A DNA stretch of 64,000 nt from Pomphorhynchus laevis (Eukaryota > Acanthocephala > Palaeacanthocephala > Echinorhynchida > Pomphorhynchidae): assembly GCA_012934845.2 (NCBI GenBank), contig WNNJ02002500.1, positions 177,225 to 241,224 of the forward strand, written 5' to 3'. Both the position numbers and the translations under genes were made by a program. Position 1 is the first letter of the stretch; each line of letters begins with the position of its first letter. Below the pieces are notes generated by a model. The model was given only the letters and a program-made list of their open reading frames with translations, did no database searches and was not told the origin of the DNA. This document shows, piece by piece, positions 34,068 through 43,900 of the stretch.

Positions 34068-34298
34068 TTTGATTTTGGAACCCACGTCATTTTATTTTCC
34101 TTTTTAAGTCGTCGTCTTGCGTTGGCAAACCACGTTGATACTTGTGTTAAAGTCATCTTCGTGACATAAGCAAGAATTATTTTCTCATTTTTTGTAGGGT
34201 AAGGGTTCTTTCGATGCTCATGCAACCATGCCTTCAATGTAGAAGTGGTCTCTCTGGTTGCATTTTTTCTTCTTATACCGTAAAATTCACCATTAACA
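34068..34298 (-). CDS. Iroquois homeobox gene, homeodomain exon
   Basis: Acceptor ATTATTTAG (34301-34299) and donor GTAAGA (34067-34062). With the two bases carried over it reads [56 protein letters not shown] and [14 protein letters not shown]. This is a TALE homeodomain (three extra residues between helices 1 and 2, NPYP) with the [17 protein letters not shown] recognition helix characteristic of the Iroquois class. It is a DNA-binding transcription factor acting in the nucleus. It differs from the usual Iroquois sequence at a few places ([19 protein letters not shown] instead of IMLAIITK). Confidence 0.97.
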
Positions 34299-35848
34299 CT
34301 AAATAATAATCATTTTAATAATCAGTTATTAACTAAAATCGAATGTCTAATGTTTTCTATTTACATTTTTATCATTAAAAAAATGCGAAACACGAAAGAA
34401 TCTCATGGCAATCTCTATGGCAGTCTCACAGAACCCAATGAAAGTTCTAGATTCTAGTTTGACTTGATTTCAGTTTGAGATCGAATTACTATTTAACTCA
34501 AAGAGAACGCAACAATCGAAAGCTTGTATAATTGTAATAAAGTGTTTTTCTCACATTGTTCACATCAATGTCTGAAATTAATTTTGACATGAGAGCAATC
34601 TTAAACTATAAAAACCAGTATTAAAAATATATTCTTTAATTTAAACACTTTTACTAAGGATAAATATACTATTGGAATATTATAAATATGTATAATTGAT
34701 TCTTTAACTATTAAATATAATTTTGATTATATTTTATTAATATAAAATATCAATTCTTTTAAATTTTATTGGTTTATTTATAATCAAACTATTCTGATCG
34801 GTTATATCTTTATGTCGATTGAGATTTAGAAATATTCGACTGTTGACAGTTTCGTCATTTTATAATATGGGAGATGAAGATCTTAACATACAATGATTTA
34901 TGATCTTAGCACACAAGGATTTATGATCTTAGCACGTAAGGAGTTATGATCTTAATATATAAAGAGTTATGATCTTAACACCCAAGAAGTTTTGATCTTA
35001 ACACACAAAAAGTTATCAATGAGCCATTTTGTAGGATCACAAACTGTAAAATGCTTACCTCTAAAATGTAAATTACAATAATTAACATTCACATTTCTGT
35101 ATAAAATATTATCACATTTAAATCCAAATCAAAAATAACTATTTTGCCACAAAATTGAATGTTGCATAGTTAAAACTCCACGAATCCATTTCATCAACAC
35201 TTTTAAAGATCTTTTTTTTAACATTAGGAATCAACATTGAATATATTTTTAATTTAAAATGAAATCCTTGTTTGATAATATGATATTTTAACTAATTTTT
35301 ATAGTAAATATTAAAAGTTTTAAGTTTACATATGTACAAAGAATAAATTTGTATAGATGTTTAAATTTCTAATTTAATCTAATTTAATAACATTTTCAAA
35401 TTTTATTTTATATTATTATCAAAATCAAATTTGATATTTTGATTATCTGTTAAAACGAGAAACATTTCTAAATAAAAGCGTAAATAAGATAAGAGTTTAC
35501 ATAATTTATATTAAATTATATAAATTATACATTATAAATTTTATTATTAAATATTATATTATAAAATATATGATTTTATATAATTTATATTACATTGCAT
35601 CACTCGTTTTTAATAATTTATAATTATATTTATCACTCATTGTTGAAATCAACAAAATATAATTTTAATTATCACATAATAATTTAGAAACAATAAATAT
35701 TTTACATTAAATAAAATATTCCAAATTAATGCAAATAAAAATTGGAATTTACCATAAAATATAAATTTAAAATAGATATTTTAAACTACATGGTTGTTTT
35801 GTAGAACAATCAACGCAGAAAATTAATCTGAAATTGTTCAAAACTTAC
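34299..35848 (-). other. Iroquois intron with minisatellite
   Basis: 1.55 kb intron between GTAAGT (35848-35843) and ATTATTTAG. It contains a short tandem array at 34878-35014 and otherwise A/T-rich unique sequence. Confidence 0.7.
34878..35014 (+). repeat. Minisatellite of about 27 bp, five units
   Basis: The unit is close to TATGATCTTAACACACAAGG with variable last bases. ATGATCTTA recurs at 27-28 bp spacing and units are 80-90% alike. It lies within an Iroquois intron. Confidence 0.85.
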
Positions 35849-35952
35849 GGAAATCCAAAAGGATACATGTAATGCGGTGCCATTTCAGTCATTGCTACTT
35901 GGTGACTTAGACTTGTAGTTAGTCGCAAAGTGCGTGGATCTCCAATCATAGC
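35849..35952 (-). CDS. Iroquois homeobox gene, exon before the homeodomain
   Basis: Acceptor TACGCTTAG (ending 35953), donor CC|GTAAGT at 35849/35848. The 104-bp exon reads AMIGDPRTLRLTTSLSHQVA and MTEMAPHYMYPFGFP in the phase required by both neighbours. The Tyr/Pro-rich end just before the homeodomain resembles the corresponding part of other Iroquois proteins. Confidence 0.85.
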
Positions 35953-36288
35953 CTAAGCGTAAATTTAAGAATACATTTAAAACAATTTAAACTTTCAAAT
36001 TCGAAATAAATCTTGAAATTTTTTACAAAATTAACAAACTTATTTATAAATTAATAGAGATTTGTACCGCATTTTTTAATTTGTACAAATCCAAAATAAA
36101 GATTTTTAGGATAAATTTGTTAAAGTGAATAAGTTAATGTAAAAAGAAAATAAAAAATCTAAGTTGCAGACTTTTCTAGTATATTTTGTTACACTTCAAT
36201 ACACTTTCCATAATTGTAAATCTTCATTATATAAAATATTGTTTAATTATTGACAAAAGCAAACACGTCAATTTCGTAAGTAAATGTT

Positions 36289-36675
36289 TTGAGCATTTGT
36301 TACTGTATCGTAAGTAATACGACAAACAAATGTTTTTCATTAAATATTAATAATAACTGTATCTGCAATACCGCAGGTGTAGTGTATCTAATACAATGTA
36401 CATGTGGATTGCAATATATAGGAAAAACATATCAAATGTTAAAAACTAGGTTTAGGCAACACATATATAATATACAGCATAATAGTCAAACTATATTTCA
36501 TAAACATATGAGATTAATAGGACATGATATTAAAAATTGTAAATTATTTATTTTAGAACATATTATCGAAGAAAACATTTCAATATTAAATCAAAAACTA
36601 TTAGAAAAAGAAGATTTTTGGATTAAAACGCTTAATTCCATGTACCCATTAGGATTGAATGACGTGGTACAATGA
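36289..36675 (+). pseudogene. GIY-YIG endonuclease domain of the PLE
   Basis: Reads CICNTAGVVYLIQCTCGLQY, then IGKTYQMLKTRFRQHI, and LLEKEDFWIKTLNSM. GVVY and QYIG are the two signature strands, the Arg of TRFRQH and the Glu of EKEDFW fit the catalytic positions, and the Cys pairs (CIC, CTC) fit the zinc-binding elaboration of N-terminal PLE endonucleases. Its role is to nick target DNA for retrotransposition. The upstream part lacks an ATG start, so the domain is 5'-truncated. It ends at TGA (36673-36675); the next frame continues in phase. Confidence 0.85.
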
Positions 36676-37242
36676 ATTGGCAGAAGTAGTATAATACATA
36701 ATAAACAACTATATTATAATAATCCGGTTAAACGCAAACAAAGAAGTTATGGTGATAAAAGGTATAGGAAAAATAGAGTTAAAAATATTAAAAAAGATAT
36801 GTATATAAATGAACAATTAGAAATATTAAAACAACTTTTAAGAGATAATAAGCTGAAAGATCTTTATGTAAATATAAGAAGTTTTTCTAAAGATATCATA
36901 TGTTCAATAAATCAAAAATTAATTAACGACTATGATAGGCTAAGTTGTATAATAGACAGTTATTGTAATACAAAATACTATAATCGTACAATAAATGTAA
37001 ATAATAACAATAGAAAATATACATTAACCAACAACGTCATTAATAAATGTATAGATAACATAAATATAGCCGAACTTTTAAATAATTCTAAAAGTAAAGA
37101 AATAATAGGGTTAGATTTAAGCAAATATATTTCTAAAAAAAGGTATAAACTCCTACCACCATTAGGACGAAAAATTTGTAATTATAATAAAGAATTAAAA
37201 TCAATATGTAACGATAATATTAGAAACATAATGGAAACATAA
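36676..37242 (+). pseudogene. Linker and N-terminal domain of the PLE RT
   Basis: In the same frame as the endonuclease after the TGA. A basic linker (NPVKRKQRSYGDKRYRKNR) is followed by MYINEQLEILKQLLRDNKL and KRYKLLPPLGRKICNYNKEL. Copies at 2395, 2880 and 62095-62625 confirm the domain. It ends at a frameshift; the continuation (CTHNLELIENCELRKLLSKG then YKYR) resembles the PLE block normally reading H-x-TGDL-x-II-x-N-x-x-LR-x-L-x-x-KGP-x-YR. Confidence 0.75.
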
Positions 37243-37509
37243 TGCAATTGTAAAAGTCTTAGTTTTGATAAAATAAATGAACATATATGTACCCATAATC
37301 TAGAATTAATTGAAAATTGTGAATTAAGAAAGCTGCTATCAAAAGGGTATAAATATAGATTAAATAATAACAACGACAAAAATAAAATTTAGTATTCGTT
37401 ATATAATAACTTAAATGCTTACTTTGGTAAGCTGATTAATAGTGAAAGCTCGAATATAGCTAAGATAAACATTTGGAAAGATTATATATCTGATAAAATT
37501 AGAAATAAA

Positions 37510-38907
37510 ATGAAAATAACAAACAATTATAAAAGAAAAGATAAAATTAATAAAGATATGTATAAAGAACTTACTAAATTATCGGATAACTATATAATAA
37601 CAACTATTGATAAAGCTAGTAATAACTTTGTCTTCATATGCAAAAAGCTTTATTATGATATACTAATGAAAGAGGTTAATTCTAATGATTTAAATGTAAA
37701 TCCAACATATGAACGTAGTGAGTTGAGTTTAGAAACAATTATTACAAGTCACTGTTCTATAATGGATAAAAAGGGTATAAAGGTTGAATCAGATAATAAA
37801 ACTATACCTATATTATATTGGAATCCAAAATTACATAAAAATCCAATAAAACCTAGGTTCATATGTAGTGCGTTTAAATGTACATTAAAACCACTTTCTG
37901 TCTATATGAATAAAATACTTAAAGTAATTAAAGCACATTTTAAAAAATATTGCAAGGTAATCGAAATTAATACTGGTATAAAACACTATTTCAGTATTAA
38001 TTCTACAAAAGAATTTTTAGAACAGACAAAAGGAATAAATTTTCAAAATATAAATACATACGATTTTAGTACGCTTTATACAAATCTAGATTTAGTAGAT
38101 ATTAAAGAAGCGTTAGTAAAATTAATTAACCTTATATTCGGAAAAAGATATACATATATATGTTATAATAATTATAACGCCTATCTAACAAAAATTAAAC
38201 CATCAAATAAATATAAATATATGGATAAAATTGAATTAATAGAATCCTTAAATATTTTGATAAATCAAAATTATTTAAAAGTAGGGACATCTATATTTAG
38301 ACAAGTAAAAGGTGTTCCAATGGGTGGTAATAGTAGCCCAATTATAGCTGACTTGTTTTTAAGCTTTATAGAATATGAATTTGTTCATAACTGTGTAAAA
38401 ACTAAATCTAAACAATATAAATATATGAAATATATGTTTCGATACATTGATGATATATGTGTATTTAATTCTAATAATTTTTATTCAATTAGTGAGCACA
38501 TTTATCCAGAAAGCCTTATTCTTAACAAAACCAATATTAATGATAAAGAAGGTGTATATCTAGATATGAACATTAAATTAACATTAACTAAAACTACTAT
38601 TAATTTATATCGTAAAGATGACATATTTAAATTTACAAGAAACATATTTTTGCATGAGCATTCATGCATACCATATAATATAAAATATAATACATTAAAT
38701 AATGAAATTTTAAGAATTGCAACAATATGTAATGATATTGGCTTTCTTCAAAATCATTTAAATAATTTAATAGATACATATTTTAAACTAGGTTACTATA
38801 AAAATAACATCAAGCAGAAAATAGTAAAATATATAAATCAACACAATAATATAAAGAATAAATTTAAACTCTTAAGTGGCAAATTTTTATGGATGGATAA
38901 TAAATAA
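37510..38907 (+). CDS. Intact 465-codon RT ORF of the N-terminal-EN PLE
   Basis: The longest ORF of the window. Motifs in order: TIDKASNNFVFICKKLYYD (finger), LYWNPKLHKNPIKPRFIC (about residue 107), YDFSTLYTNLDLVD with the first catalytic Asp (about 195), VKGVPMGGNSSPIIADLF (about 283), and RYIDDICVFN with the YIDD catalytic pair (about 330). It ends LSGKFLWMDNK. The polymerase would copy element RNA at nicked DNA or telomeric ends. The frame is also open upstream to the TAG near 37390, so the ATG at 37510 is internal rather than a natural start. Confidence 0.9.
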   Translation: MKITNNYKRKDKINKDMYKELTKLSDNYIITTIDKASNNFVFICKKLYYDILMKEVNSNDLNVNPTYERSELSLETIITSHCSIMDKKGIKVESDNKTIPILYWNPKLHKNPIKPRFICSAFKCTLKPLSVYMNKILKVIKAHFKKYCKVIEINTGIKHYFSINSTKEFLEQTKGINFQNINTYDFSTLYTNLDLVDIKEALVKLINLIFGKRYTYICYNNYNAYLTKIKPSNKYKYMDKIELIESLNILINQNYLKVGTSIFRQVKGVPMGGNSSPIIADLFLSFIEYEFVHNCVKTKSKQYKYMKYMFRYIDDICVFNSNNFYSISEHIYPESLILNKTNINDKEGVYLDMNIKLTLTKTTINLYRKDDIFKFTRNIFLHEHSCIPYNIKYNTLNNEILRIATICNDIGFLQNHLNNLIDTYFKLGYYKNNIKQKIVKYINQHNNIKNKFKLLSGKFLWMDNK

Positions 38908-38934
38908 TATACTTTGCATTAGAATAAGATACTA

Positions 38935-39075
38935 GATAGTTATTTCAGAGGAAATACATCATTAGCATGTATTTGGCCCCGCTGCTATGTTGGGTAGAGG
39001 AGTTAGGGGCCGAAACCTGATAGCATAGCAGTTCCTCCTGATGACCTCTAATTCTTATTCTGATACAACGTCTGT
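38935..39075 (+). ncRNA. Structured region of the PLE tail (possible pseudoknot)
   Basis: The region begins with a hairpin AAATACAT-CATTAGC-ATGTATTT. It is followed by two interlocked pairs: GGCCCC with GGGGCC, and CTGCTATG with CATAGCAG, in the order A-B-A'-B', so both can form only as a pseudoknot. Downstream come CCGAAAC and CTCCTGATGACCTC, reminiscent of hammerhead boxes but in the reverse order. Other tail copies keep parts of this; the copy at 17877-18173 keeps both pairs and starts just before the first strand. Function unproven; self-cleavage or RT recognition are possibilities. Confidence 0.55.
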
Positions 39076-39353
39076 TATTTATTAGTCAATTCATAAAAAT
39101 GACGTTTATTTTAAATTTTATTTTTTTAACTTGATTTAAATTATAGAAAATCTAAAAACAATTATTAATTTTATTATTTAATTATTAAATTTTGATTTAG
39201 CATTATTATGTTTTGTTTATTTTATAATTATATAACAATACGTAGACTCAGTTAGCTGATTTAATTAGTGCAAAATTATATACAAATAAATTATATAAAT
39301 TATATACCACTTGTTGAACAAATAAATTACAGAAGAGACAATGCTGCCGAAAA

Positions 39354-39950
39354 TTATTTTATTGCCTTTTTCATCTCATTACTATGATTATCAAGCAGTT
39401 CATTTCGTGGCACATTACGTACTTTATTAAAGTAAGAGACGATTTGTTTGCGGGTGTGTCCACGTTTTATGAACTGATTCTGCAATTCTGTAAGGCAATG
39501 TTCAAAATCAGTAATATATTTTACGAATTCACATAGCTTCATTGCGAATTATCATTCACTTCGTTGATGAATGATGACTACTGCTGGCTATGGCTATGAT
39601 TTTGTACCAGATAATTTTGAATAGCATTTTGTTTTCCATTAACTTGCATTCCTATGCAGCCCAAGAACGGTATATTCCCATTAACTTGCATTCCTATACA
39701 ACATGCAGCCCAAGAACGGTATATTCTGTCGGTCGTTATAATCAAGTGTGAATTTAAGCTCACGATATTGATTAAGGTCACTAATCATCTGATGCAGTTC
39801 AGGTACTGTGACAGGCCAGTATAGAAAAACATCATTGACTTAGCGTTCCAAGCACTAGGTTTCAGGGGTATGGATCAAGAAATTTATGTTCAATGTATGT
39901 CATATATAGGCCGGCATAAGTGGGATTATAAATTTATACGTTGAACAAAT
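39354..39950 (-). mobile_element. C-terminal-EN PLE: RT fragment
   Basis: Minus strand: SPTYAGLYMTYIEHKFLDP (compare SPVAPAYAGLYVAHIEETFF at 21.5 kb), then DVFLYWPVTVPELHQMIS, LNQYRELKFTLDYND and IPFLGC, and the frame 39542-39354 (MKLCEFVKYITDFEHCLTEL). This is the RT C-terminal half of the second PLE type. A 40-odd-bp segment is tandemly duplicated at about 39637-39722 (AACTTGCATTCCTAT and CCCAAGAACGGTATATTC twice). It abuts the tail of the other PLE. Confidence 0.75.
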
Positions 39951-40286
39951 AAATTACACAAGAGACAAATTATCGTTCAACAATGCTGTCGAAATTTGCT
40001 AACCCTCATATTTAGTAACTATTACTGTTGGCATCAGTAATTTAACAAAATCATAACTTTTTCGAAGATCATAATTGTATACAATAAACAAAATAAATAA
40101 TAGGGTTTTAAGTCTAATGTATTGACTTTATCGATAAAGAACACAATTTATTAAAACATTATTGAATTTAAGTTCGATGTATATTAATATATGCATTGAT
40201 ATCTAGTGATCTTGAATATAAATGTTAAATACATTAAAATCTAATAAGGCCTTAAATATAGCAAACTTTCTCGGTAGAGAACTTAC

Positions 40287-40577
40287 TGGATGTGAAGATT
40301 TCATTGAAGCTGTCGGATACCAATTATTGCGATACATTTCAAAATTGCATTGCACGTTTGACGTCTGTGTAGGAGTTTCTGGTTGTAATTTTTGATGCAT
40401 ACCCCCCATTGGCGATTGCAATAAACCAGTAGCAAATGGTAACCGTGGAAGTGTATCCCCAATTCCGAACATTTGATGTTCGTAGCAATTTTGTAATAGA
40501 TGCGGTGGAATGCTTATATGGGGCGAAACTGAATTCGACGAATGTTGTTGATCTAACTTGATCTCTCTCTTCTTCTG
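40287..40577 (-). CDS. Iroquois homeobox gene, N-terminal coding exon
   Basis: Acceptor AAATTTAG (40580-40578) and donor CCA|GTAAGT at 40287/40286. The exon is exactly 97 codons with both junctions in phase 0. It reads LDQQHSSNSVSPHISIPPHL, CYEHQMFGIGDTLPRLPF and NNWYPTASMKSSHP. It has no clear homology, as expected for the poorly conserved Iroquois N-terminus, but the splice sites and phase fit the next exon. An in-frame stop lies just upstream, so the start codon must be in an exon above 40.6 kb, which I could not locate. An overlapping ATG frame (40593 downward) is a frame shadow. Confidence 0.7.
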
Positions 40578-41269
40578 CTAAATTTGAAGTCATGGATTTA
40601 ACAATAAATGTTTAATTTTGATGAAAATTTTAATTTTAAAAATTTTGATGATTTTAAAATTTAAAATTTCTAACTTTTTTAACCTATGAGATTTTTAACA
40701 ATTAAAATTATATTAATGATTTCAATTTTATATATTTTTTATATTTCAATTTAAAAAATATATAAAAAATTTAATTTTTCAATTTAATTTTTTATTTTAT
40801 TTTCAAAATTTTGTATTTTACTCGCAACTATCACACAGATTTTAATGATTTGATAGAATTTGCAAACAAAAGCAAAATTAAAATTTTTTAGATCTCTAAA
40901 AAATTTCATCATTTTAAAATCAAAAAATGCAAGTTTTTCACAAAAATTTTTATATTTTTTTTATAAAAAGGTAATATAAAAAGGTAATAGGCAATTGAAC
41001 ACCAACGATAACATGGTTGTGTGCAATAAACACGTTTTGTAATTTTATTGTGATAAAAGTTGTTTTTACTTAAGAAACTAAGAATAACGAAGTTAGAATA
41101 TATCTGTATGACTGTGAAGATTTTGTTAATATATAATTATGTAGTCATAATCATGGCTAGTCATAGTCACATAGTCATAGATAAATAAAAAATAATGAAA
41201 ATTAATGATAAAATATCAACTTAATGTTAAATTGGTTAGAATTGACCGTCGCAGATTACTTTAAAAATT

Positions 41270-41400
41270 AATTATTGTCGGCGCGGGGGAAATGACCATG
41301 TCTGCAAAGTAACCAGCGTATGATTACAATTTTGCGAGACACTCTGCTACCAATAAGTCGCTGTTTACGATATTACTTAGTTGGCCTGGAAATGTTGCTT
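41270..41400. other. GC-richer islet, unassigned
   Basis: About 130 bp much richer in G+C than the surroundings, including GTCGGCGCGGGGGAAATGAC and CGAGACACTCTGCTACC. It contains no long ORF in either direction. It could be a small RNA gene, a promoter region or a mobile-element remnant. Confidence 0.3.
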
Positions 41401-41788
41401 AATTACTTAAAAAATGCATAAACGATATATATGAAGATATAAGTTATCAAATGTGTGGAAATAGGGATTATTCGTTAGATTACTTGAACATAAACAACAA
41501 AGAAGTGTCACAAACCTATTTGGATGGAATTAATAGAAAATGTATTTACAATTCTAAATATAACTTTGAAATCAGAAAAAACGGTATAGAAGGAGTTTGA
41601 TAATAACGTGAATACAAAATAAAAGCGGAATTCATTTGACACAAGGATTCTAAAGGTTATATAAGTTTCTTCAAGCAATAGGATAATTGTTTTTAATTGC
41701 TTCAATACAATAATCAATCCTGAAGATTGTTCTTGACCACAAAAATAACTTCATATATTATTACAAACAAAATAAACACTAAGTATTT

Positions 41789-41973
41789 TAAATAATTATT
41801 GGAGCTGGATCAAAGAAAAGAGGAAATTTTTAGATATTTGGCTAACTTTTGTTAGCATCTGTAAGGTAATTTCAGAAAATTACAATTTTGCAATTTTGTG
41901 AAGATGCTAACATAAGTTAGCGAAATATCAAAAAATTTCCTCTTTTCTTTGATCCAGCTCTAATAATTATTAA
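41789..41973. repeat. Fold-back element with hammerhead-like arms, copy 2
   Basis: Outer ends AATAATTATTGGAGCTGGAT and ATCCAGCTCTAATAATTATT. The right arm keeps GAAGATGCTAAC, ATAA, GTTAGCGAAATATC, a six-base-pair stem II followed by GAAA, with one change at the first core base. Same family as 24007-24181. A third left end lies at 42008-42030. Confidence 0.85.
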
Positions 41974-43104
41974 ACAATAATGGATCATTAAATATAATTA
42001 AATTTAAATAATTATTGGAGCTGGATCAGAAATGAGTCAATGCGAAAAGCATTTAAATAAAAATCTTCTAATATTAAATGTATTCCTTTTTTGAGTGAAA
42101 CTCTTTCTTATTCACTACGGGTACTATTTGCTGCTTTAGCCAACTTTTAGCATTTTTATATTAAAAGCTCATCTATTAAATATAAATTTAAAAATAAAAA
42201 ATAACATGCATACCAATTTAATTGTCATTTATTCTGTAATAAAATTATCCTTTAAACTTTTAGTTTTTAAATTTCAACTTATATAAAATGAAATAATTAA
42301 GAGAAAATTTTTCTCTTAACAATAAGAGAAAATTGTAGATGAACAAATTTTAACCTTTTTAGATACAAAGTAGGATCAGTTAAAATAAATAATTTACTGA
42401 CTAAATGATTAATTTTATCAAAAAATAAAGAATAATCTCAAATCTAAAAACTTGAGATGCTTAGAAAATACGAAAAGCATTATTGTTGAGATCTTTAGCA
42501 TTAATTAATAGATTTGCTTGTGAAAGATATGCTTTCGCTATTAAGTTGTAGCTTAATTAATATTCCCTCCTCTTTCCATCTATATACAAACAATAGCTGC
42601 TATAGGGCTCGTTATATGAAATGTAAATGCGATTATTTAACAAGATTTACTGTAGATTAAATTAGGTTTTGAATACTAAATAATTTATATTTCACACGTA
42701 TACAATCGTTAGGTGTAAAAAAGCATTTAAAATAACTACATATGTGCAATGAACCACATTTTCATTTATCACCACCTACACTGCCCTAGGGTTTATTCTT
42801 GAATAAAAGCATTTTATTAACTTTATCGTTAAAGTAAGATTTTAAGCGCAACTTTTTAAATCGCATTTGCTTAATATACCACCAACATTTTATCATTTTA
42901 AAATGATAATAAGGATATAAATTAAAACATACAAAGAGATTTACGTTACAATAACGGGCAGCGCTTATAAAAACGAATCCTCAATTCAGTTATTAAATAA
43001 ATATTTTTGAATATTTAGTTGCTCAAGGATGTAAAAATCTGAATCAAAACTTTTTGAATATATTCAAGTTATCCATTTCCTCGAATTTTGCAAATGTTAA
43101 GTTA

Positions 43105-43277
43105 TAGGAACAAAGGAAATCAAAGAACGAAGGATTTTTCAATATTTCAATGACAATTGCCATCATCAGGAGAAAAATACATTTTTGTAAAAAACTAGAA
43201 TTTTTTCTGATGATGGCAGTTGCCATTGATATATTGAATAATTCTTTGGTATTTAATTTACATTTGTTCCTATAAAT
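43105..43277. repeat. Fold-back element, second family
   Basis: About 72-bp diverged inverted arms (AGGAACAAA ... TTTGTTCCT at the ends). Toward the centre each arm carries CTGATGATGGCA, TTGCCA or TTGTCA, and a TTGAAATATTG or TTGATATATTG block, again hammerhead-like in order but with two extra T bases before GAAA. A related sequence CTGATGATAATAGC then ATCGAAATATC is at about 54073. Confidence 0.7.
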
Positions 43278-43844
43278 TATCATCAAAACTGATGTTAATT
43301 GCAAATGATGAGAGTTAATGAACACAAAAGCTGACGCCAATTACTTAAAGAATTAAGTAATTGACGTCATCTTAAATATCTTATCTTTAACTAACATATT
43401 ATTTGCAATTTTTGGTATTATACAATTGATAATATACCTCAATATATAATGTTAACGCGTAGGAGATTAATTTCATAGTAAAGTAATAAAATTTTAAATT
43501 TTAAAAGTTTAAAGACGACAATTTTTTTGTCTTAAGACGACAATGGTATGGCGAATATAAATATAAATAATATTTATATTATTACTAAATAATATTTAAT
43601 AACAAGCTGGTAGAACCTTATTTTTCAAACTTTTAATATTATAAAAATAATTTAAAATACTTAATTTACTGAAAATTATATTATTTTATGATAATATATT
43701 AATGTATTAATATTATATAATTAATATATATTAATTATATATTTTAATTATTATATTAATATCATATATATTAATGATTATACATATTAATATGATATTA
43801 TATATTATAATATAATATATAAATTATTATATCTGTGTGTGTTT

Positions 43845-43900
43845 AAGAGCTTTAACACACAATTTGATAAAGCTAATAAAAGGCGAAACGTCGTATTAAT
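43845..43900 (+). ncRNA. Degraded PLE-type hammerhead remnant
   Basis: TTGATAAAGCTAATAAAAGG followed by CGAAACGTCG resembles the CTGATGAAG...GGCGAAACGTCG ends found in PLE tails. The first core boxes are substituted and the stem is imperfect. No coding part is adjacent. Confidence 0.3.

Larger units (their letters stand above)
36240..39265 (+). mobile_element. Best copy of the N-terminal-EN PLE (Chlamys/Naiad-like)
   Basis: The only copy in the window with all parts in order: GIY-YIG endonuclease (36289-36675), basic linker and N-terminal domain (36676-37242), Cys/His segment CNCKSL...KINEHICTHNLELIENC (about 37243-37330), RT (37510-38907) and tail (38908-39265). In most EN-bearing PLEs the endonuclease follows the RT; placing it first is the permuted arrangement described for Chlamys and Naiad PLEs. 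The 5' end is truncated near 36240. The frame is broken by a TGA at 36673-36675, a frameshift near 37225-37255 and a TAG near 37390. PLEs carry no capsid. It is inserted antisense in an Iroquois intron. Confidence 0.9.
35953..40286 (-). other. Iroquois intron carrying two PLEs
   Basis: 4.3 kb intron between GTAAGT (40286-40281) and TACGCTTAG. Most of it is the N-terminal-EN PLE on the opposite strand (36240-39265) plus a fragment of the second PLE type (39354-39950). Confidence 0.75.

Noticed and set aside
39000-39060. A canonical hammerhead in the tail of the N-terminal-EN PLE
   Set aside because: CTGATGA and GAAAC are present, but in reverse order with two unpaired C next to GAAA and no stem I; the pseudoknot reading explains the pairs better. 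Kept only as an observation.
40339-40593. ATG-initiated 84-codon frame over the Iroquois N-terminal exon
   Set aside because: The other frame is flanked by good splice sites and joins in phase with the next exon; this frame does not.
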